The position numbers were made by a program, and so were the translations under genes. From Bacteroidales bacterium UBA3834 (GTDB lineage: Bacteria > Bacteroidota > Bacteroidia > Bacteroidales > P3), in assembly GCA_002392965.1 (NCBI GenBank), contig DGIA01000023.1:78931-117357 (forward strand): a stretch of DNA of 38,427 nucleotides, written 5' to 3'. Positions 21,491 through 29,771 of the stretch are shown in pieces; the stretch's first letter is position 1; every line of letters starts with the position of its first letter. The notes below the pieces were generated by a model, which did no database searches, had not been told where the DNA came from, and saw only the letters and a list, made by a program, of their open reading frames with translations.

Positions 21491-21602
21491 CGCGTCTCAC
21501 CCGCGTCTCTTCTTCATATCACCTCCGTTCATCAACGGAGGTGAGACGGAGGTGAGACGGAGTTGAGACGGAGGTAAGACGGAGTTGATGCGGAGGTGAA
21601 GG
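21491..21602. repeat. Inverted intergenic array with 11-bp period
   Basis: On the right, six units of GGAG(G/T)TGAGAC type begin at 21537, 21548, 21559, 21570, 21581 and 21592. On the left, units reading CGCGTCTCACC (21491) and CGCGTCTCTTC (21502) are the same motif in the opposite orientation. The switch point is a perfect hairpin, CACCTCCGTT (21520-21529) and AACGGAGGTG (21534-21543). It lies between the amidohydrolase stop and the queA start; the AT-rich remainder (21380-21490) shows no gene. Confidence 0.85.
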
Positions 21603-21610
21603 AAAGGATG

Positions 21611-22720
21611 TCAGGCGCTTTGATAGACGATGCGGCCGGACACCAGGGTGAGTCTGACGCAGTCGCCGTGGGAGGCATAGACGAGGTCGGAGAGGCTTCC
21701 CACGTCGGCCAGGAAGAGGCAGGCGGGCTGACCGGGGGCTATTGTATGCCCGAGGGTGGCGACAGAGAGAATCTGCCTTGCTGGCACCACGGTGGGGTCG
21801 CCTCGCCAACCCTTCTGGAGCAGGGCCGCGGTCTTCATCACCTCGATCATGTCCAGATTGTTGCTTGAGGCGCTTCCGTCGGTGCCAAGTGCCACTTGGG
21901 CACCGGCCTCAAGGAGTTCGAGCATGGGAAAACGGTAGCCTGAGCCAAGTTTGAGGTTTGAGTTGGGGCAGTGGACGCAGGTGATCCGGTGGTCTCCGAT
22001 AAGACGTATCTCATTGTCGGACAGATGAAGACAATGGGCTGCTATGATGTTGGACCCCAACTGGTCGAGGATGCCGAGACGGTCGAGCCATTCCCAGGGG
22101 CGGCAGCCGTGCTCACGTAGGCAGTCATCCACTTCCTTCTGTGTCTCGCTCATGTGGATGTGCATAGGGCGTCCCAATTCTCTGCAGGCATCGGCGGAGC
22201 GGCGCAGGCCTTTCTCGCTGACGGCGTAAATCGAATGGGGTGCGATGGAGAGATGGATGCCGGCATCGCTGCACCGGTGCATCACTTCGTCCAGCGTGTC
22301 CAGTTCGTGGCCGTCGCCGAAGATGTTCAGTCCCAGCATGGCACGTATGCCGCTCTCTGCGACGGCTTGTGCCATCGCGGGCAAGTGGAAGTACATGTCG
22401 TTGAAGGCGGTGGTACCGGAGGCGAGCATCTCGCGACAGGCCTGGAGAGTGCCTTGATAGACGAGTTCATCTGTGAGTTTCTTTTCGGCGGGCCAGATGT
22501 AGTCGTTGAGCCATACGTCCAACGGCTGATCGTCGCCCAAACCTCGGAAAAGGGTCATGGGCGCGTGGGAGTGCATGTTACAGAGCCCGGGAAAAACAGA
22601 AAGCCCATGCGCATCGATGTCGTATGGGCATGGACTGTGAGGGACGACGTTTTCTATCGTATTGCCGTTGAGGATAATATCTACTGCCTCACCGTCAAGG
22701 AGTGCGTCGGCGATAATCAT
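21611..22720 (-). CDS. Amidohydrolase of the MTA/SAH deaminase type
   Basis: The 369-residue protein is a metal-dependent hydrolase of the amidohydrolase superfamily, closest in layout to 5-methylthioadenosine/S-adenosylhomocysteine deaminases and related guanine/chlorohydrolase-type enzymes. Metal and catalytic residues are visible: NMHSHAPM (H50 and H52), MHIHMSETQKEVDDC, IIAAHCLHLSDNE and ALGTDGSASSNNLDMIEVMK (metal-binding Asp). Family members are usually 420 or more residues, so the C-terminal small domain here is compact (GQPACLFLADVGSLSDLVYASHGDCVRLTLVSGRIVYQSA). Its start overlaps the atpC stop (ATGA at 22717-22720), so it is translated after ATP synthase genes. The exact substrate cannot be set from sequence. 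Acting on MTA or SAH would fit SAM recycling next to queA, but that is inference. Confidence 0.82.
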   Translation of the reverse strand: MIIADALLDGEAVDIILNGNTIENVVPHSPCPYDIDAHGLSVFPGLCNMHSHAPMTLFRGLGDDQPLDVWLNDYIWPAEKKLTDELVYQGTLQACREMLASGTTAFNDMYFHLPAMAQAVAESGIRAMLGLNIFGDGHELDTLDEVMHRCSDAGIHLSIAPHSIYAVSEKGLRRSADACRELGRPMHIHMSETQKEVDDCLREHGCRPWEWLDRLGILDQLGSNIIAAHCLHLSDNEIRLIGDHRITCVHCPNSNLKLGSGYRFPMLELLEAGAQVALGTDGSASSNNLDMIEVMKTAALLQKGWRGDPTVVPARQILSVATLGHTIAPGQPACLFLADVGSLSDLVYASHGDCVRLTLVSGRIVYQSA

Positions 22721-22953
22721 TGCACGAGGATAAGCAGGTCGTTCTGCTGGCCTTTGACCACACCTCCACGTATGTCGAAAGTCTGTTCGCTGTCGTCGGG
22801 CAGCACCAGGCGCAAAGAACCCTTGGCCAGCGAGGAAATGATAGGGGCGTGGTTGTTGAGAATTTCGAACAATCCACCGGTTCCAGGCAACTGGACCAGC
22901 TTGGCCTCGCCGTCGAAGAGGGTGCTGTCGGGTTTTGTGATTTTGACTTTCAT
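22717..22953 (-). CDS. atpC: F1 ATP synthase epsilon subunit, short form
   Basis: AtpC sits in the central stalk of F1. The 78-residue product covers only the N-terminal beta sandwich: KVKITKPDSTLFDGEAKLVQLPGTGGLFEILNNHAPIISSLAKGSLRL and FDIRGGVVKGQQNDLLILV. The C-terminal two-helix domain that inhibits the enzyme in E. coli is absent, as is usual in Bacteroidota. The frame is open upstream, but the ATG at 22953 is where the family begins and lies four bases after the atpD stop. The stop overlaps the amidohydrolase start. Confidence 0.92.
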   Translation of the reverse strand: MKVKITKPDSTLFDGEAKLVQLPGTGGLFEILNNHAPIISSLAKGSLRLVLPDDSEQTFDIRGGVVKGQQNDLLILVQ

Positions 22954-22957
22954 ACCT

Positions 22958-24460
22958 TTATCTCGTTTCGGCCAGAATCTTCTCGCCTTTCTCAATAGCC
23001 TCCTCGATGGTGCCAACCATGAGGAATGCCTGCTCGGGCAGGTAATCGACTTCACCGTCGAGAATCATCTTGAATCCCTTGATGGTGTCTTCGATGTTGA
23101 CAAACTTGCCTTCGAGACCGGTGAACGCCTCGGCCACGAAGAAGGGCTGCGAGAGGAAACGCTGCACACGACGGGCACGGCTGACGACCAGTTTGTCCTG
23201 CTCACCGAGCTCTTCCATGCCGAGGATGGCGATGATATCCTGCAGCTCGTTGTATCGCTGGAGCATCTGCTTGACCCGTTGGGCGGTTTCATAATGCTCC
23301 TCGCCGACGATGTCGGGACTGAGGATACGCGAGGTGGATCCGAGGGGATCGACGGCGGGATAGATGCCCAGTTCGGAAATCTTGCGGCTGAGCACCGTCT
23401 GGGCGTCAAGGTGTGCGAAGGTGGTGGCGGGGGCTGGGTCGGTCAGGTCGTCGGCAGGCACATAGACAGCCTGCACAGAGGTGATGGAGCCACGCTTGGT
23501 GGAGGTGATGCGTTCCTGCATGAGTCCCATCTCGGTGGCCAGGGTGGGCTGGTAGCCTACAGCCGAAGGCATACGTCCCAACAGTGCCGACACTTCAGAG
23601 CCGGCCTGTGTGAAGCGGAAGATATTGTCGATGAAGAGCAGGATGTCGCGGCCACCTGTTTTTTCGTCGCCGTCACGGTAGTACTCGGCCAAAGTCAGAC
23701 CTGACAGGGCCACACGGGCACGGGCACCGGGGGTCTCGTTCATCTGACCGAACACCATGGTGCATTTCGAGTCCTTCAAAGCCTCTTTGTCAATCTTGCT
23801 CAGGTCCCAGTTGCCCTCTTCCATGCTTTTCTGGAAAGCTTCGCCGTATTTGATAACGCCGGCCTCGATCATCTCACGCAGCAGGTCGTTACCCTCGCGG
23901 GTACGCTCTCCGACACCGGTAAAGACCGACATGCCGCTGTATTTCTTGGCGATGTTGTTGATGAGTTCCTGGATAAGCACAGTCTTGCCCACGCCGGCAC
24001 CACCAAAGAGACCGATTTTACCACCCTTGAGGAAGGGCTGGATGAGGTCGATGACCTTGATGCCGGTATAGAGAATCTCCTGGCTGGTGCTCAGGTTCTC
24101 GAATTTGGGAGGTTCACGGTGGATACTGTATCGCTTCTCATGTTCGGGGGTGGGCATGCCGTCGATGGCTTCACCGATGACATTGAAGAGACGTCCGTTG
24201 ATATTCTCTCCCACAGGCATCGAGATGGGGCCACCAAGGGATTCGACCTCCATGCCGCGCTCCAGACCGTCGGTGGAGTCCATGGCAATGCAGCGCATGG
24301 TGTTTTCTCCGATGTCCTGCTGGCATTCAAGGACGACTTTGTGGCCATCGGCACGTTTTACGCTGAGGGCGGTGTAGATGTCGGGCAGGCTTTCCCCTTC
24401 GGGAAACATTACATCGACAACGGCACCAATGATTTGCGATATTTTACCTTTTAGTTCCAT
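22958..24460 (-). CDS. atpD: F1 ATP synthase beta subunit
   Basis: AtpD holds the catalytic nucleotide sites of F1. The 500-residue protein shows GKISQIIGAVVDVMFPEGE at the start, Walker A GLFGGAGVGKTVLIQEL (about 160-176), VFTGVGERTREGNDLL, the Walker B strand DILLFIDNIFRFTQAGSEVSALLGRMPSAVGYQPTLATEMG and PADDLTDPAPATTFAHLDA. It forms a two-gene ATP synthase unit with atpC. The genes for alpha, gamma, delta and the membrane sector are not in the window, which implies a split ATP synthase locus. A TATTTTTG -7 box at 24490-24497 precedes it. Confidence 0.98.
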   Translation of the reverse strand: MELKGKISQIIGAVVDVMFPEGESLPDIYTALSVKRADGHKVVLECQQDIGENTMRCIAMDSTDGLERGMEVESLGGPISMPVGENINGRLFNVIGEAIDGMPTPEHEKRYSIHREPPKFENLSTSQEILYTGIKVIDLIQPFLKGGKIGLFGGAGVGKTVLIQELINNIAKKYSGMSVFTGVGERTREGNDLLREMIEAGVIKYGEAFQKSMEEGNWDLSKIDKEALKDSKCTMVFGQMNETPGARARVALSGLTLAEYYRDGDEKTGGRDILLFIDNIFRFTQAGSEVSALLGRMPSAVGYQPTLATEMGLMQERITSTKRGSITSVQAVYVPADDLTDPAPATTFAHLDAQTVLSRKISELGIYPAVDPLGSTSRILSPDIVGEEHYETAQRVKQMLQRYNELQDIIAILGMEELGEQDKLVVSRARRVQRFLSQPFFVAEAFTGLEGKFVNIEDTIKGFKMILDGEVDYLPEQAFLMVGTIEEAIEKGEKILAETR

Positions 24461-24489
24461 AACGATTATATATGTTCTTAAAAACGATG

Positions 24490-24497
24490 CAAAAATA
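24490..24497 (-). promoter_or_regulatory. -7 promoter box of atpD
   Basis: TATTTTTG on the minus strand lies 29 bases upstream of the atpD ATG. A TTTG at 24523-24520 is 22 bases further upstream, slightly longer than the usual -33 spacing. The promoter lies just past the truB stop codon. Confidence 0.7.
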
Positions 24498-24508
24498 CGT
24501 TTTTTTTC

Positions 24509-25348
24509 CTATTTATTGACAAAAAAACACTTCAGGCTCTCATTTTTAACATTTTCACCACACAGGTAGCGCTCTATTTCATCTATTTTGAGTGCCTCGC
24601 CGACGGTGTATTCCCCTATTTGCTCGCGACGCAGCGAAGCCAGGAAAGCTCCGCTTCCGAGACTCTCCCCGAGGTCACGTGCAAGGCTGCGGATGTAGGT
24701 CCCCTTTCCGCAATGGATGCGGAAGTCGATGGCTGGAAGCCCTTCAGGGATGACACACTGCGGATGGTCGTACAAATGTTTCCCGGGGACGGGAAGCGCA
24801 TCTGTGATGTCTGTTTGGGGTGGAACAAAAGAGCGCGTGAAGTCGGTGATCTCAAAACATTGGATTGTGACGGGTTTGGCACACGGCTTCCGAATATCTT
24901 CCAACTCTTCGCGAGCCAATTCATAGGCTCGTTTCCCGTCAATCTTTACCGCACTGAACATAGGTGGCGTCTGCATAATGTTGCCGACAAACCGACGGGA
25001 GTGCTGCTCCACCAATTCGGCGGTGATATGCTCGAAAGGGTAGTGCCGGTCAATGGCTCGCTCCATGTCGTAGCACGGTGTGGTGGCGCCAAACACCATG
25101 GTGCCCGTGTATATTTTGTCACCGTCCTGCAATAGGGGAATGCTTTTGGTGGCTTTTCCGAGGCACACCAATAGCAGACCTGTGGCCAGTGGGTCGAGGG
25201 TTCCGGCATGGCCAATCTTTAACTTTTTAAGGCCGTAGCTGTTACGTACTACGGCCTTGATCTTGTTGACTGCCTGGAAAGACGTCCATTGACGCGGTTT
25301 GTCAATGGGCAATACAATGCCTGCCTGAAGCTGCTCGAGTGTGATCAC
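24509..25348 (-). CDS. truB: tRNA pseudouridine(55) synthase TruB
   Basis: TruB makes pseudouridine 55 in the T-loop of tRNAs. The chosen product has 279 residues. It shows GIVLPIDKPRQWTSFQAVNKI near the start, then the catalytic motif KLKIGHAGTLDPLATGLLLVCLGKATK with its aspartate, YDMERAID, and the segment IDFRIHCGKGTYIRSLARDLGESLGSGAFLASLRREQIGEY. The frame is open upstream to 25459 but family sequence begins at the GTG of 25348-25346, which overlaps the uppP stop codon (GTGA). I therefore take GTG as start, coupled to uppP translation. The insert around residues 180-210 (FTRSFVPPQTDITDALPVPGKHLYDHPQ) is rather long. The order ftsX, DUF3098, uppP, truB is a conserved Bacteroidota cluster. 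Confidence 0.93.
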   Translation of the reverse strand: MITLEQLQAGIVLPIDKPRQWTSFQAVNKIKAVVRNSYGLKKLKIGHAGTLDPLATGLLLVCLGKATKSIPLLQDGDKIYTGTMVFGATTPCYDMERAIDRHYPFEHITAELVEQHSRRFVGNIMQTPPMFSAVKIDGKRAYELAREELEDIRKPCAKPVTIQCFEITDFTRSFVPPQTDITDALPVPGKHLYDHPQCVIPEGLPAIDFRIHCGKGTYIRSLARDLGESLGSGAFLASLRREQIGEYTVGEALKIDEIERYLCGENVKNESLKCFFVNK

Positions 25349-26151
25349 AGCACGTAGGGCAGAACAATGGTGAGAATGCCGACGATGGCGCAATAGACGG
25401 CAAACCAGATAAGCTTGCCTTTCTTCACGATGTTGATCATCCATTTGCATGCCAAACACCCGCTGATGAAAGCAGCAAGAAATCCTACGATCAGCGAGAG
25501 GGTGGGAAGGCCGGCCATGGCCTGGCTGACACCCATCTCAACCATGTCTTTCACATCGAGCAGGGCTTCTCCGAGGATGGGAGGAATGACCATCAGGAAA
25601 GAGAACTGTGCTAGACGCTCCTTTCTGTTGCCGAGCAGCAGGCCGGTGGCGATGGTGCTTCCGGAACGGGAAAGGCCGGGCAGCACAGCCAACGCCTGGG
25701 CGATACCGATGACAAAGGCATGCCAGGGGGAGATGTGCTCTCGTTGGCGAGGCTTGGCGAAATAACTGAACGCCAGCAGCGATGCCGTCACCATCAGGCA
25801 AATTCCCACCACCAGCAACCCACTGCCGAAGATGGCTTCCACCTTGTCTTTGAAGAAGAGGCCGACAATGCCTACAGGAATCATCGAAATGAGGATGTTG
25901 ACAATGTATTTCGTGCCCTCGTTCCATTTCCATTTGAAGAGGTCGGTGAAGAGCCACACAATCTCCTTCCACAGGATGACGATGGTGCTCAGCACGGTGG
26001 CCACATGTACCGCTACAGTAAAGGTAAGGTTCTCTTCTCCTGAGAGGCCGAAGAGGTGGGCGCCGATGGCCAGATGGCCGCTGCTGCTGACGGGGAGGTA
26101 TTCCGTGAGACCTTGTATGATGCCTAGTATCAGTGCTTCAAACCATTCCAT
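25345..26151 (-). CDS. uppP: Undecaprenyl-diphosphate phosphatase UppP
   Basis: UppP removes a phosphate from undecaprenyl diphosphate so that the lipid carrier can be reused for cell-wall synthesis. The 268-residue membrane protein has the signature segments EALILGIIQGLTEYLPVSSSGHLAIG (residues 5-30, with the conserved glutamate and serines) and ALAVLPGLSRSGSTIATGLLLG with the catalytic-loop arginine. About eight hydrophobic segments are visible. It lies 3 bases after the DUF3098 gene and overlaps truB by four bases, so it belongs to the ftsX operon. Confidence 0.96.
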   Translation of the reverse strand: MEWFEALILGIIQGLTEYLPVSSSGHLAIGAHLFGLSGEENLTFTVAVHVATVLSTIVILWKEIVWLFTDLFKWKWNEGTKYIVNILISMIPVGIVGLFFKDKVEAIFGSGLLVVGICLMVTASLLAFSYFAKPRQREHISPWHAFVIGIAQALAVLPGLSRSGSTIATGLLLGNRKERLAQFSFLMVIPPILGEALLDVKDMVEMGVSQAMAGLPTLSLIVGFLAAFISGCLACKWMINIVKKGKLIWFAVYCAIVGILTIVLPYVL

Positions 26152-26154
26152 GGC

Positions 26155-26409
26155 TTACTTCTTTTTGTACATGATGGCTATGATTTCCACGACAAATCCC
26201 AGCACGATGAGGATGGGCGACACGACCAGTCGGCGGGTGTCGAACATGGCGGGATTGAACACATTGGGGTCGTCGGAACCACCTCCGCTGAGAAGCGCAT
26301 ACCCAATGGCTAGCAGCACAATGCCCACTGCCATAAGGATGTAGTTGATCTTGCCGAATGCAAGTTCAAAACCTTTGTTTTCTTCTTCTTTGATGACGGG
26401 TTTATCCAT
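26155..26409 (-). CDS. DUF3098 membrane protein
   Basis: The 84-residue protein has a short charged N-terminus (MDKPVIKEEENKGFELAFGKINY), a first membrane helix (ILMAVGIVLLAIGYALLSGGGSDDP), a segment NVFNPAMFDTRRLVVSP and a second helix (ILIVLGFVVEIIAIMYKKK). This two-helix layout with FG..NY, GGGSDDPN..N..IF..RR and P...L.GF matches DUF3098, a Bacteroidota-specific family placed between ftsX and uppP. It lies 6 bases after ftsX. A role with FtsX is suggested by the fixed order but not shown. Confidence 0.88.
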   Translation of the reverse strand: MDKPVIKEEENKGFELAFGKINYILMAVGIVLLAIGYALLSGGGSDDPNVFNPAMFDTRRLVVSPILIVLGFVVEIIAIMYKKK

Positions 26410-26415
26410 TTTGTT

Positions 26416-27270
26416 TCAGTTTTTTGCAATATACATCCGCACCGTAACAGCAGTGGAAACCCATGCAATTGCGATGCCTACGATAATCAGCACGACGGCA
26501 ATCGCACCGTACCACATCCAGTGTTCCGGCGCCATCAGGTTCAAGTCGAACTCGTTGCTGCTCACCCACAGGGTAATGGCTGTCAGCAGGGAGGCAATCA
26601 AACCGCCCAAGGCTCCGTAGAGCACGCTGCGCCAAAGGAACGGCCGCGTGATGAATCCCGCCGTAGCACCAACCATACGCATGGTCCCGATAGCATCTTT
26701 CCGTGCATAGATGGCTATACGGATTAGGCTGGCAATGAGTACGATGGTGATAACTAGCAGCAATACGACAAAGACAATGAGAAACCATGATAGCTTATAG
26801 AATACTTCCCGTAGTTCGCTGACCACATTCTCCTGATAGGCCACACCTGTCACTCCTTCCAAACCGCCCACTTCTTCGCAGAATCGATCCAGCACCTCGC
26901 TACTGTTATCCGGCAGCAGATCGACGCGGAAATTTACCATCAGCGACGGATAAAGTGGATTGTAGCCAATGAATCCCACGAAATCTTCGCCCAGATCCTC
27001 GGTGAATATCTCGGCGGCTTTCTGTTTCGAGATGTAATCCACATGCTTGACATAGGGCATCTTTTCCACCACCGCCATGTCGGCAAGGGCTATCGAATCG
27101 CTGATGTCGGGTGAAAGGTCCACCTTGTAGGTGATCCGCTCCTGGGCATCGTGCGTCAGGCGATAGGAGTGGTACTCTATCACCAGCAACAACCCCAGCA
27201 TGAACAGCACCAGCGTGATGCCTAGCACTGTGGCTCCATGGGTTCCCCAGAGATTAACCTTGTTTTTCAA
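26416..27270 (-). CDS. ftsX: Cell division permease-like protein FtsX
   Basis: FtsX with the ATPase FtsE controls peptidoglycan hydrolases at division. The 284 residues show an N-terminal membrane helix (LGITLVLFMLGLLLVIEY), a periplasmic domain (about 45-160) with MPYVKHVDYISKQKAAEIFTEDLGEDFVGFIGYNPLYPSLMV, and three C-terminal helices with ARKDAIGTMRMVGATAGFITRPFLWRSVLYGALGG, the typical FtsX permease loop. FtsE is not adjacent, which is usual in Bacteroidota. It begins the ftsX-DUF3098-uppP-truB operon; dnaN lies 25 bases upstream on the same strand. Confidence 0.93.
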   Translation of the reverse strand: MKNKVNLWGTHGATVLGITLVLFMLGLLLVIEYHSYRLTHDAQERITYKVDLSPDISDSIALADMAVVEKMPYVKHVDYISKQKAAEIFTEDLGEDFVGFIGYNPLYPSLMVNFRVDLLPDNSSEVLDRFCEEVGGLEGVTGVAYQENVVSELREVFYKLSWFLIVFVVLLLVITIVLIASLIRIAIYARKDAIGTMRMVGATAGFITRPFLWRSVLYGALGGLIASLLTAITLWVSSNEFDLNLMAPEHWMWYGAIAVVLIIVGIAIAWVSTAVTVRMYIAKN

Positions 27271-27295
27271 CTCTAAATGCTTAACTTTCTTAAAA

Positions 27296-28441
27296 TCAGT
27301 TGGCCAACATTACCGGCATGACAAGCATCAGAATGTCGTCGGCCTTTCCTTCGGGCTCTTCGGTGTAGTAGGGGAATATGATACCTGCGCGCGAAGGATG
27401 AGACAATTCGATGAGTACCTGCTCGCTGTCGAGGTTGCTGATCATTTCGGTGAGGAACTTGGCGTTGAATCCAATATCCATCGGGTCACCCTCATATTGG
27501 CAAGGTATGGTCTCGTTGGCTTTGTTGGAAAACTCGATGTCCTCAGCCGAAATCTCCATCTTCTCTGCACCGATGGAGAGGCGCACCTGACGGGTGGCTT
27601 CGCTGGCAAAAATGCTCACGCGACGCAGGGTGTTCAAGAACGACTGGCGGTCAATAATCAGCTTGTTGGGATTGTCTTTCGGTATGGCGGCCTCGTAATT
27701 GGGATAGCGACCATCCACCAGGCGACAGACAATGTAGAAGTTGTCGAAGGTGATGAAAAGATTGGTGTTGTTGTATTCAATGCACACCTCGCTGTCGTCT
27801 TTACGGCCCGCCAAGATGTTCTTCACTATGATGATGGGCTTCTTGGGTAGGATGAAGTTGGTGCTCACCTCGCTGTGGACATCGTTGCGGCGGTAGCGCA
27901 CCAGCTTGTGGGCGTCGGTGGCCACAAAGGTGATACCTTCGGGCGTCATCTCGCAGAAGATACCGTTCATCTGTTGGTGCATCTCGTCGTTGCTTGTTGC
28001 AAAGACAGTCTTGTTGATGGCTTCCACCAAGGCGTTGCCGCCCAGCACCACCGTGTTCGTGCCTTCTGCTGTCGGCATGGTAGGATAGGTGGCAGCATCC
28101 ATGCCCGCCAAGTGGTATTGACCCTGACCCGAGGCAATCTCGATAGAATAGTTGCTCTGATCCACGTCGAAGGTAAGGGGAACATCATCAAACGTCTTCA
28201 GGATGTCGAGAAGCATTTTTGAAGGAATGGCCACCTCTTCAGGCTGCTCCATCCGCGAGGTCTCCACATCCATACGTGCCACGAGGGTCGTCGAAAGATC
28301 CGTCGTTTTCATCGTCAGCTGTCCCTCCTCCAAATGGAAGTGGAAGCAGTTGATGATGGGCATCGTGTTGTTGCTCGAAAGTACACCGCTGAGCGATTGC
28401 AACTGTTTGAGAAGCTGCTGACTGTTGACTATAAATTTCAT
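27296..28441 (-). CDS. dnaN: DNA polymerase III beta clamp DnaN
   Basis: DnaN is the ring-shaped sliding clamp that holds polymerase III on DNA. The 381-residue protein begins MKFIVNSQQLLKQLQSLSGVLSSNNTMPIINCFHFHLEEGQLTMKTTDLSTTL, has the middle segment GITFVATDAHKLVRY and VDGRYPNYEAAIP, and ends DDILMLVMPVMLAN, which is the conserved P-M-x-L clamp end. Three repeated clamp domains of about 120 residues are expected from this length. It is not next to dnaA or recF. A -7 box at 28479-28486 and a small leader hairpin (28463-28478) precede it. Confidence 0.97.
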   Translation of the reverse strand: MKFIVNSQQLLKQLQSLSGVLSSNNTMPIINCFHFHLEEGQLTMKTTDLSTTLVARMDVETSRMEQPEEVAIPSKMLLDILKTFDDVPLTFDVDQSNYSIEIASGQGQYHLAGMDAATYPTMPTAEGTNTVVLGGNALVEAINKTVFATSNDEMHQQMNGIFCEMTPEGITFVATDAHKLVRYRRNDVHSEVSTNFILPKKPIIIVKNILAGRKDDSEVCIEYNNTNLFITFDNFYIVCRLVDGRYPNYEAAIPKDNPNKLIIDRQSFLNTLRRVSIFASEATRQVRLSIGAEKMEISAEDIEFSNKANETIPCQYEGDPMDIGFNAKFLTEMISNLDSEQVLIELSHPSRAGIIFPYYTEEPEGKADDILMLVMPVMLAN

Positions 28442-28462
28442 TTTTTATTGTGTTTTGTTTTC

Positions 28463-28478
28463 CACTTTTTTGAAAGTG
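28463..28478 (-). promoter_or_regulatory. Leader hairpin of dnaN
   Basis: The sequence CACTTTTTTGAAAGTG on the plus strand gives CACTTT and AAAGTG arms around a four-base loop. It lies directly downstream of the -7 box, near the expected transcript start. A regulatory role is only a possibility. Confidence 0.35.
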
Positions 28479-28486
28479 CAAAAATA
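28479..28486 (-). promoter_or_regulatory. -7 promoter box of dnaN
   Basis: TATTTTTG on the minus strand, 37 bases before the dnaN ATG at 28441. It matches TAnnTTTG exactly. Confidence 0.7.
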
Positions 28487-28536
28487 CATATATTTTATTT
28501 TACGGATGCTCTTCCATGATAAAACTTTTCCACCTA

Positions 28537-28917
28537 TTAATCAACAACGGCTTCTGTGAACACGCCTTCTGGCAGGTTGCCCACGTTCTCATCGTTCCAA
28601 CTCACGCATCCGTTGGCCTTCGAGTATTTGTTGTCTATGTAGAACTTGCCGTGCAGATGTGTGCCCACCTGCAGAATTTTCGGCGGCTCATACAACACGA
28701 TTAGGTTGTCCATCGTGTCCTTTTGGTCGTTCGAAATTACCGTGCCGCCCACGCCCGCGGGAGTCTCAAGCTGCACGATATAGCCGGCGTTCATGTCTGT
28801 GTAGGTGACCGAGCAACTGCGTATCGCCACCACCTCGCCGCTGAAACTCAGTTCCTCGTGTTTCACGCATCCCGTCGCCAGCAGCCCCATTGCCAATATG
28901 ATTATCAGTCTTTTCAT
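28537..28917 (-). CDS. Small lipoprotein of unknown function
   Basis: The 126-residue product has a lipoprotein signal MKRLIIILAMGLLATGC with the lipidated cysteine at 17. The mature part contains GEVVAIRSCSVTYTDMNAGYIVQLETP and PPKILQVGTHLHGKFYIDNKYSKANGCVSW, with two further cysteines that could form a disulfide in the periplasm. The look is that of a small beta-barrel (OB-like) domain, but I recognise no family. It lies 3 bases after dapD on the same strand, so the two are probably co-transcribed. Poly-T-rich sequence separates it from the dnaN promoter. Confidence 0.7.
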   Translation of the reverse strand: MKRLIIILAMGLLATGCVKHEELSFSGEVVAIRSCSVTYTDMNAGYIVQLETPAGVGGTVISNDQKDTMDNLIVLYEPPKILQVGTHLHGKFYIDNKYSKANGCVSWNDENVGNLPEGVFTEAVVD

Positions 28918-28920
28918 GAT

Positions 28921-29718
28921 TTAAAACATTCTCAATGCGTCATTCAGCGATGTTTTCTTATCTGTACTCTCCTTGCGGCGACCGATAATCAGGGCGCATG
29001 GAACCTGATAGTCGCCAGCAGGGAAATGCTTGGTGCGGCTCCCGGGAATCACCACACTCCTCGGCGGCACCTTTCCATGATATTCCACCGCCTCCTCGCC
29101 GCTCACATCGATGATGGGCGTGCTGCCCGTAATCACCGTGCCTGCGCCCAACACCGCCTCCTCGCCTATGTGGGCACCTTCCACCACGATGCAGCGGCTC
29201 CCGATGAAGCAATGGTCCTCGATGATGACGGGACTTGCCTGCAGAGGCTCCAACACGCCGCCGATGCCCACGCCGCCGCTCAAGTGCACGTTCTTTCCTA
29301 TTTGGGCGCAACTGCCCACCGTGGCCCACGTATCCACCATCGTGCCGCTATCCACATAGGCTCCGATGTTTACATAACTGGGCATCAATATACAGCCCGG
29401 AGCCAGATAGGCTCCGTAACGAGCCACCGCCGGCGGCACCACCCGTACACCACTCTTTGCAAAATCGTGCTTCAGCGGTATCTTATCGTGATACTCCATC
29501 GGACCTGCTTCCTGTGTCTGCATCCCTTGCTGTCTGAAGTAGAGCAATATGGCCTTTTTTATCCATTCGTTCACCCGCCATGCTCCGCTTTCCTCTCTCT
29601 CTGCTATACGCAACTTTCCTTGATCCAGCAGAGCAACCACCTCGTTTATTGCATCTCGGGTCTCCTTTCTCTCCATCAACGCCGCTTCTCCCCACGCTCT
29701 TTCGATAATCTCTCTCAT
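28921..29718 (-). CDS. dapD: Tetrahydrodipicolinate N-succinyltransferase DapD
   Basis: DapD adds a succinyl group from succinyl-CoA to tetrahydrodipicolinate in the lysine and meso-DAP pathway, supplying cell-wall DAP. The 265 residues show an N-terminal helical part (RDAINEVVALLDQGKLRIAE), GVRVVPPAVARYGAYLAPGCILMPSYVNIGAYVDSGTMVDTWATVGSCAQIGKNVHLSGGVGIGGVLEP, and the left-handed beta-helix hexapeptide repeats (VIIEDHCFIGSRCIVVEGAHIGEEAVLGAGTVITG). Length is close to the E. coli enzyme. A clear -7 box was not found upstream in the 53 bases before the next gene. Confidence 0.95.
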   Translation of the reverse strand: MREIIERAWGEAALMERKETRDAINEVVALLDQGKLRIAEREESGAWRVNEWIKKAILLYFRQQGMQTQEAGPMEYHDKIPLKHDFAKSGVRVVPPAVARYGAYLAPGCILMPSYVNIGAYVDSGTMVDTWATVGSCAQIGKNVHLSGGVGIGGVLEPLQASPVIIEDHCFIGSRCIVVEGAHIGEEAVLGAGTVITGSTPIIDVSGEEAVEYHGKVPPRSVVIPGSRTKHFPAGDYQVPCALIIGRRKESTDKKTSLNDALRMF

Positions 29719-29771
29719 ATCATTTTTTTATTGACTATTTAACACACAACTCATAGCTCACAAATCATCAT

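Noticed and set aside
22154..23704. Plus-strand frame of 516 codons across the amidohydrolase, atpC and atpD
   Set aside because: It crosses three well-identified genes on the other strand and has no recognisable motif.
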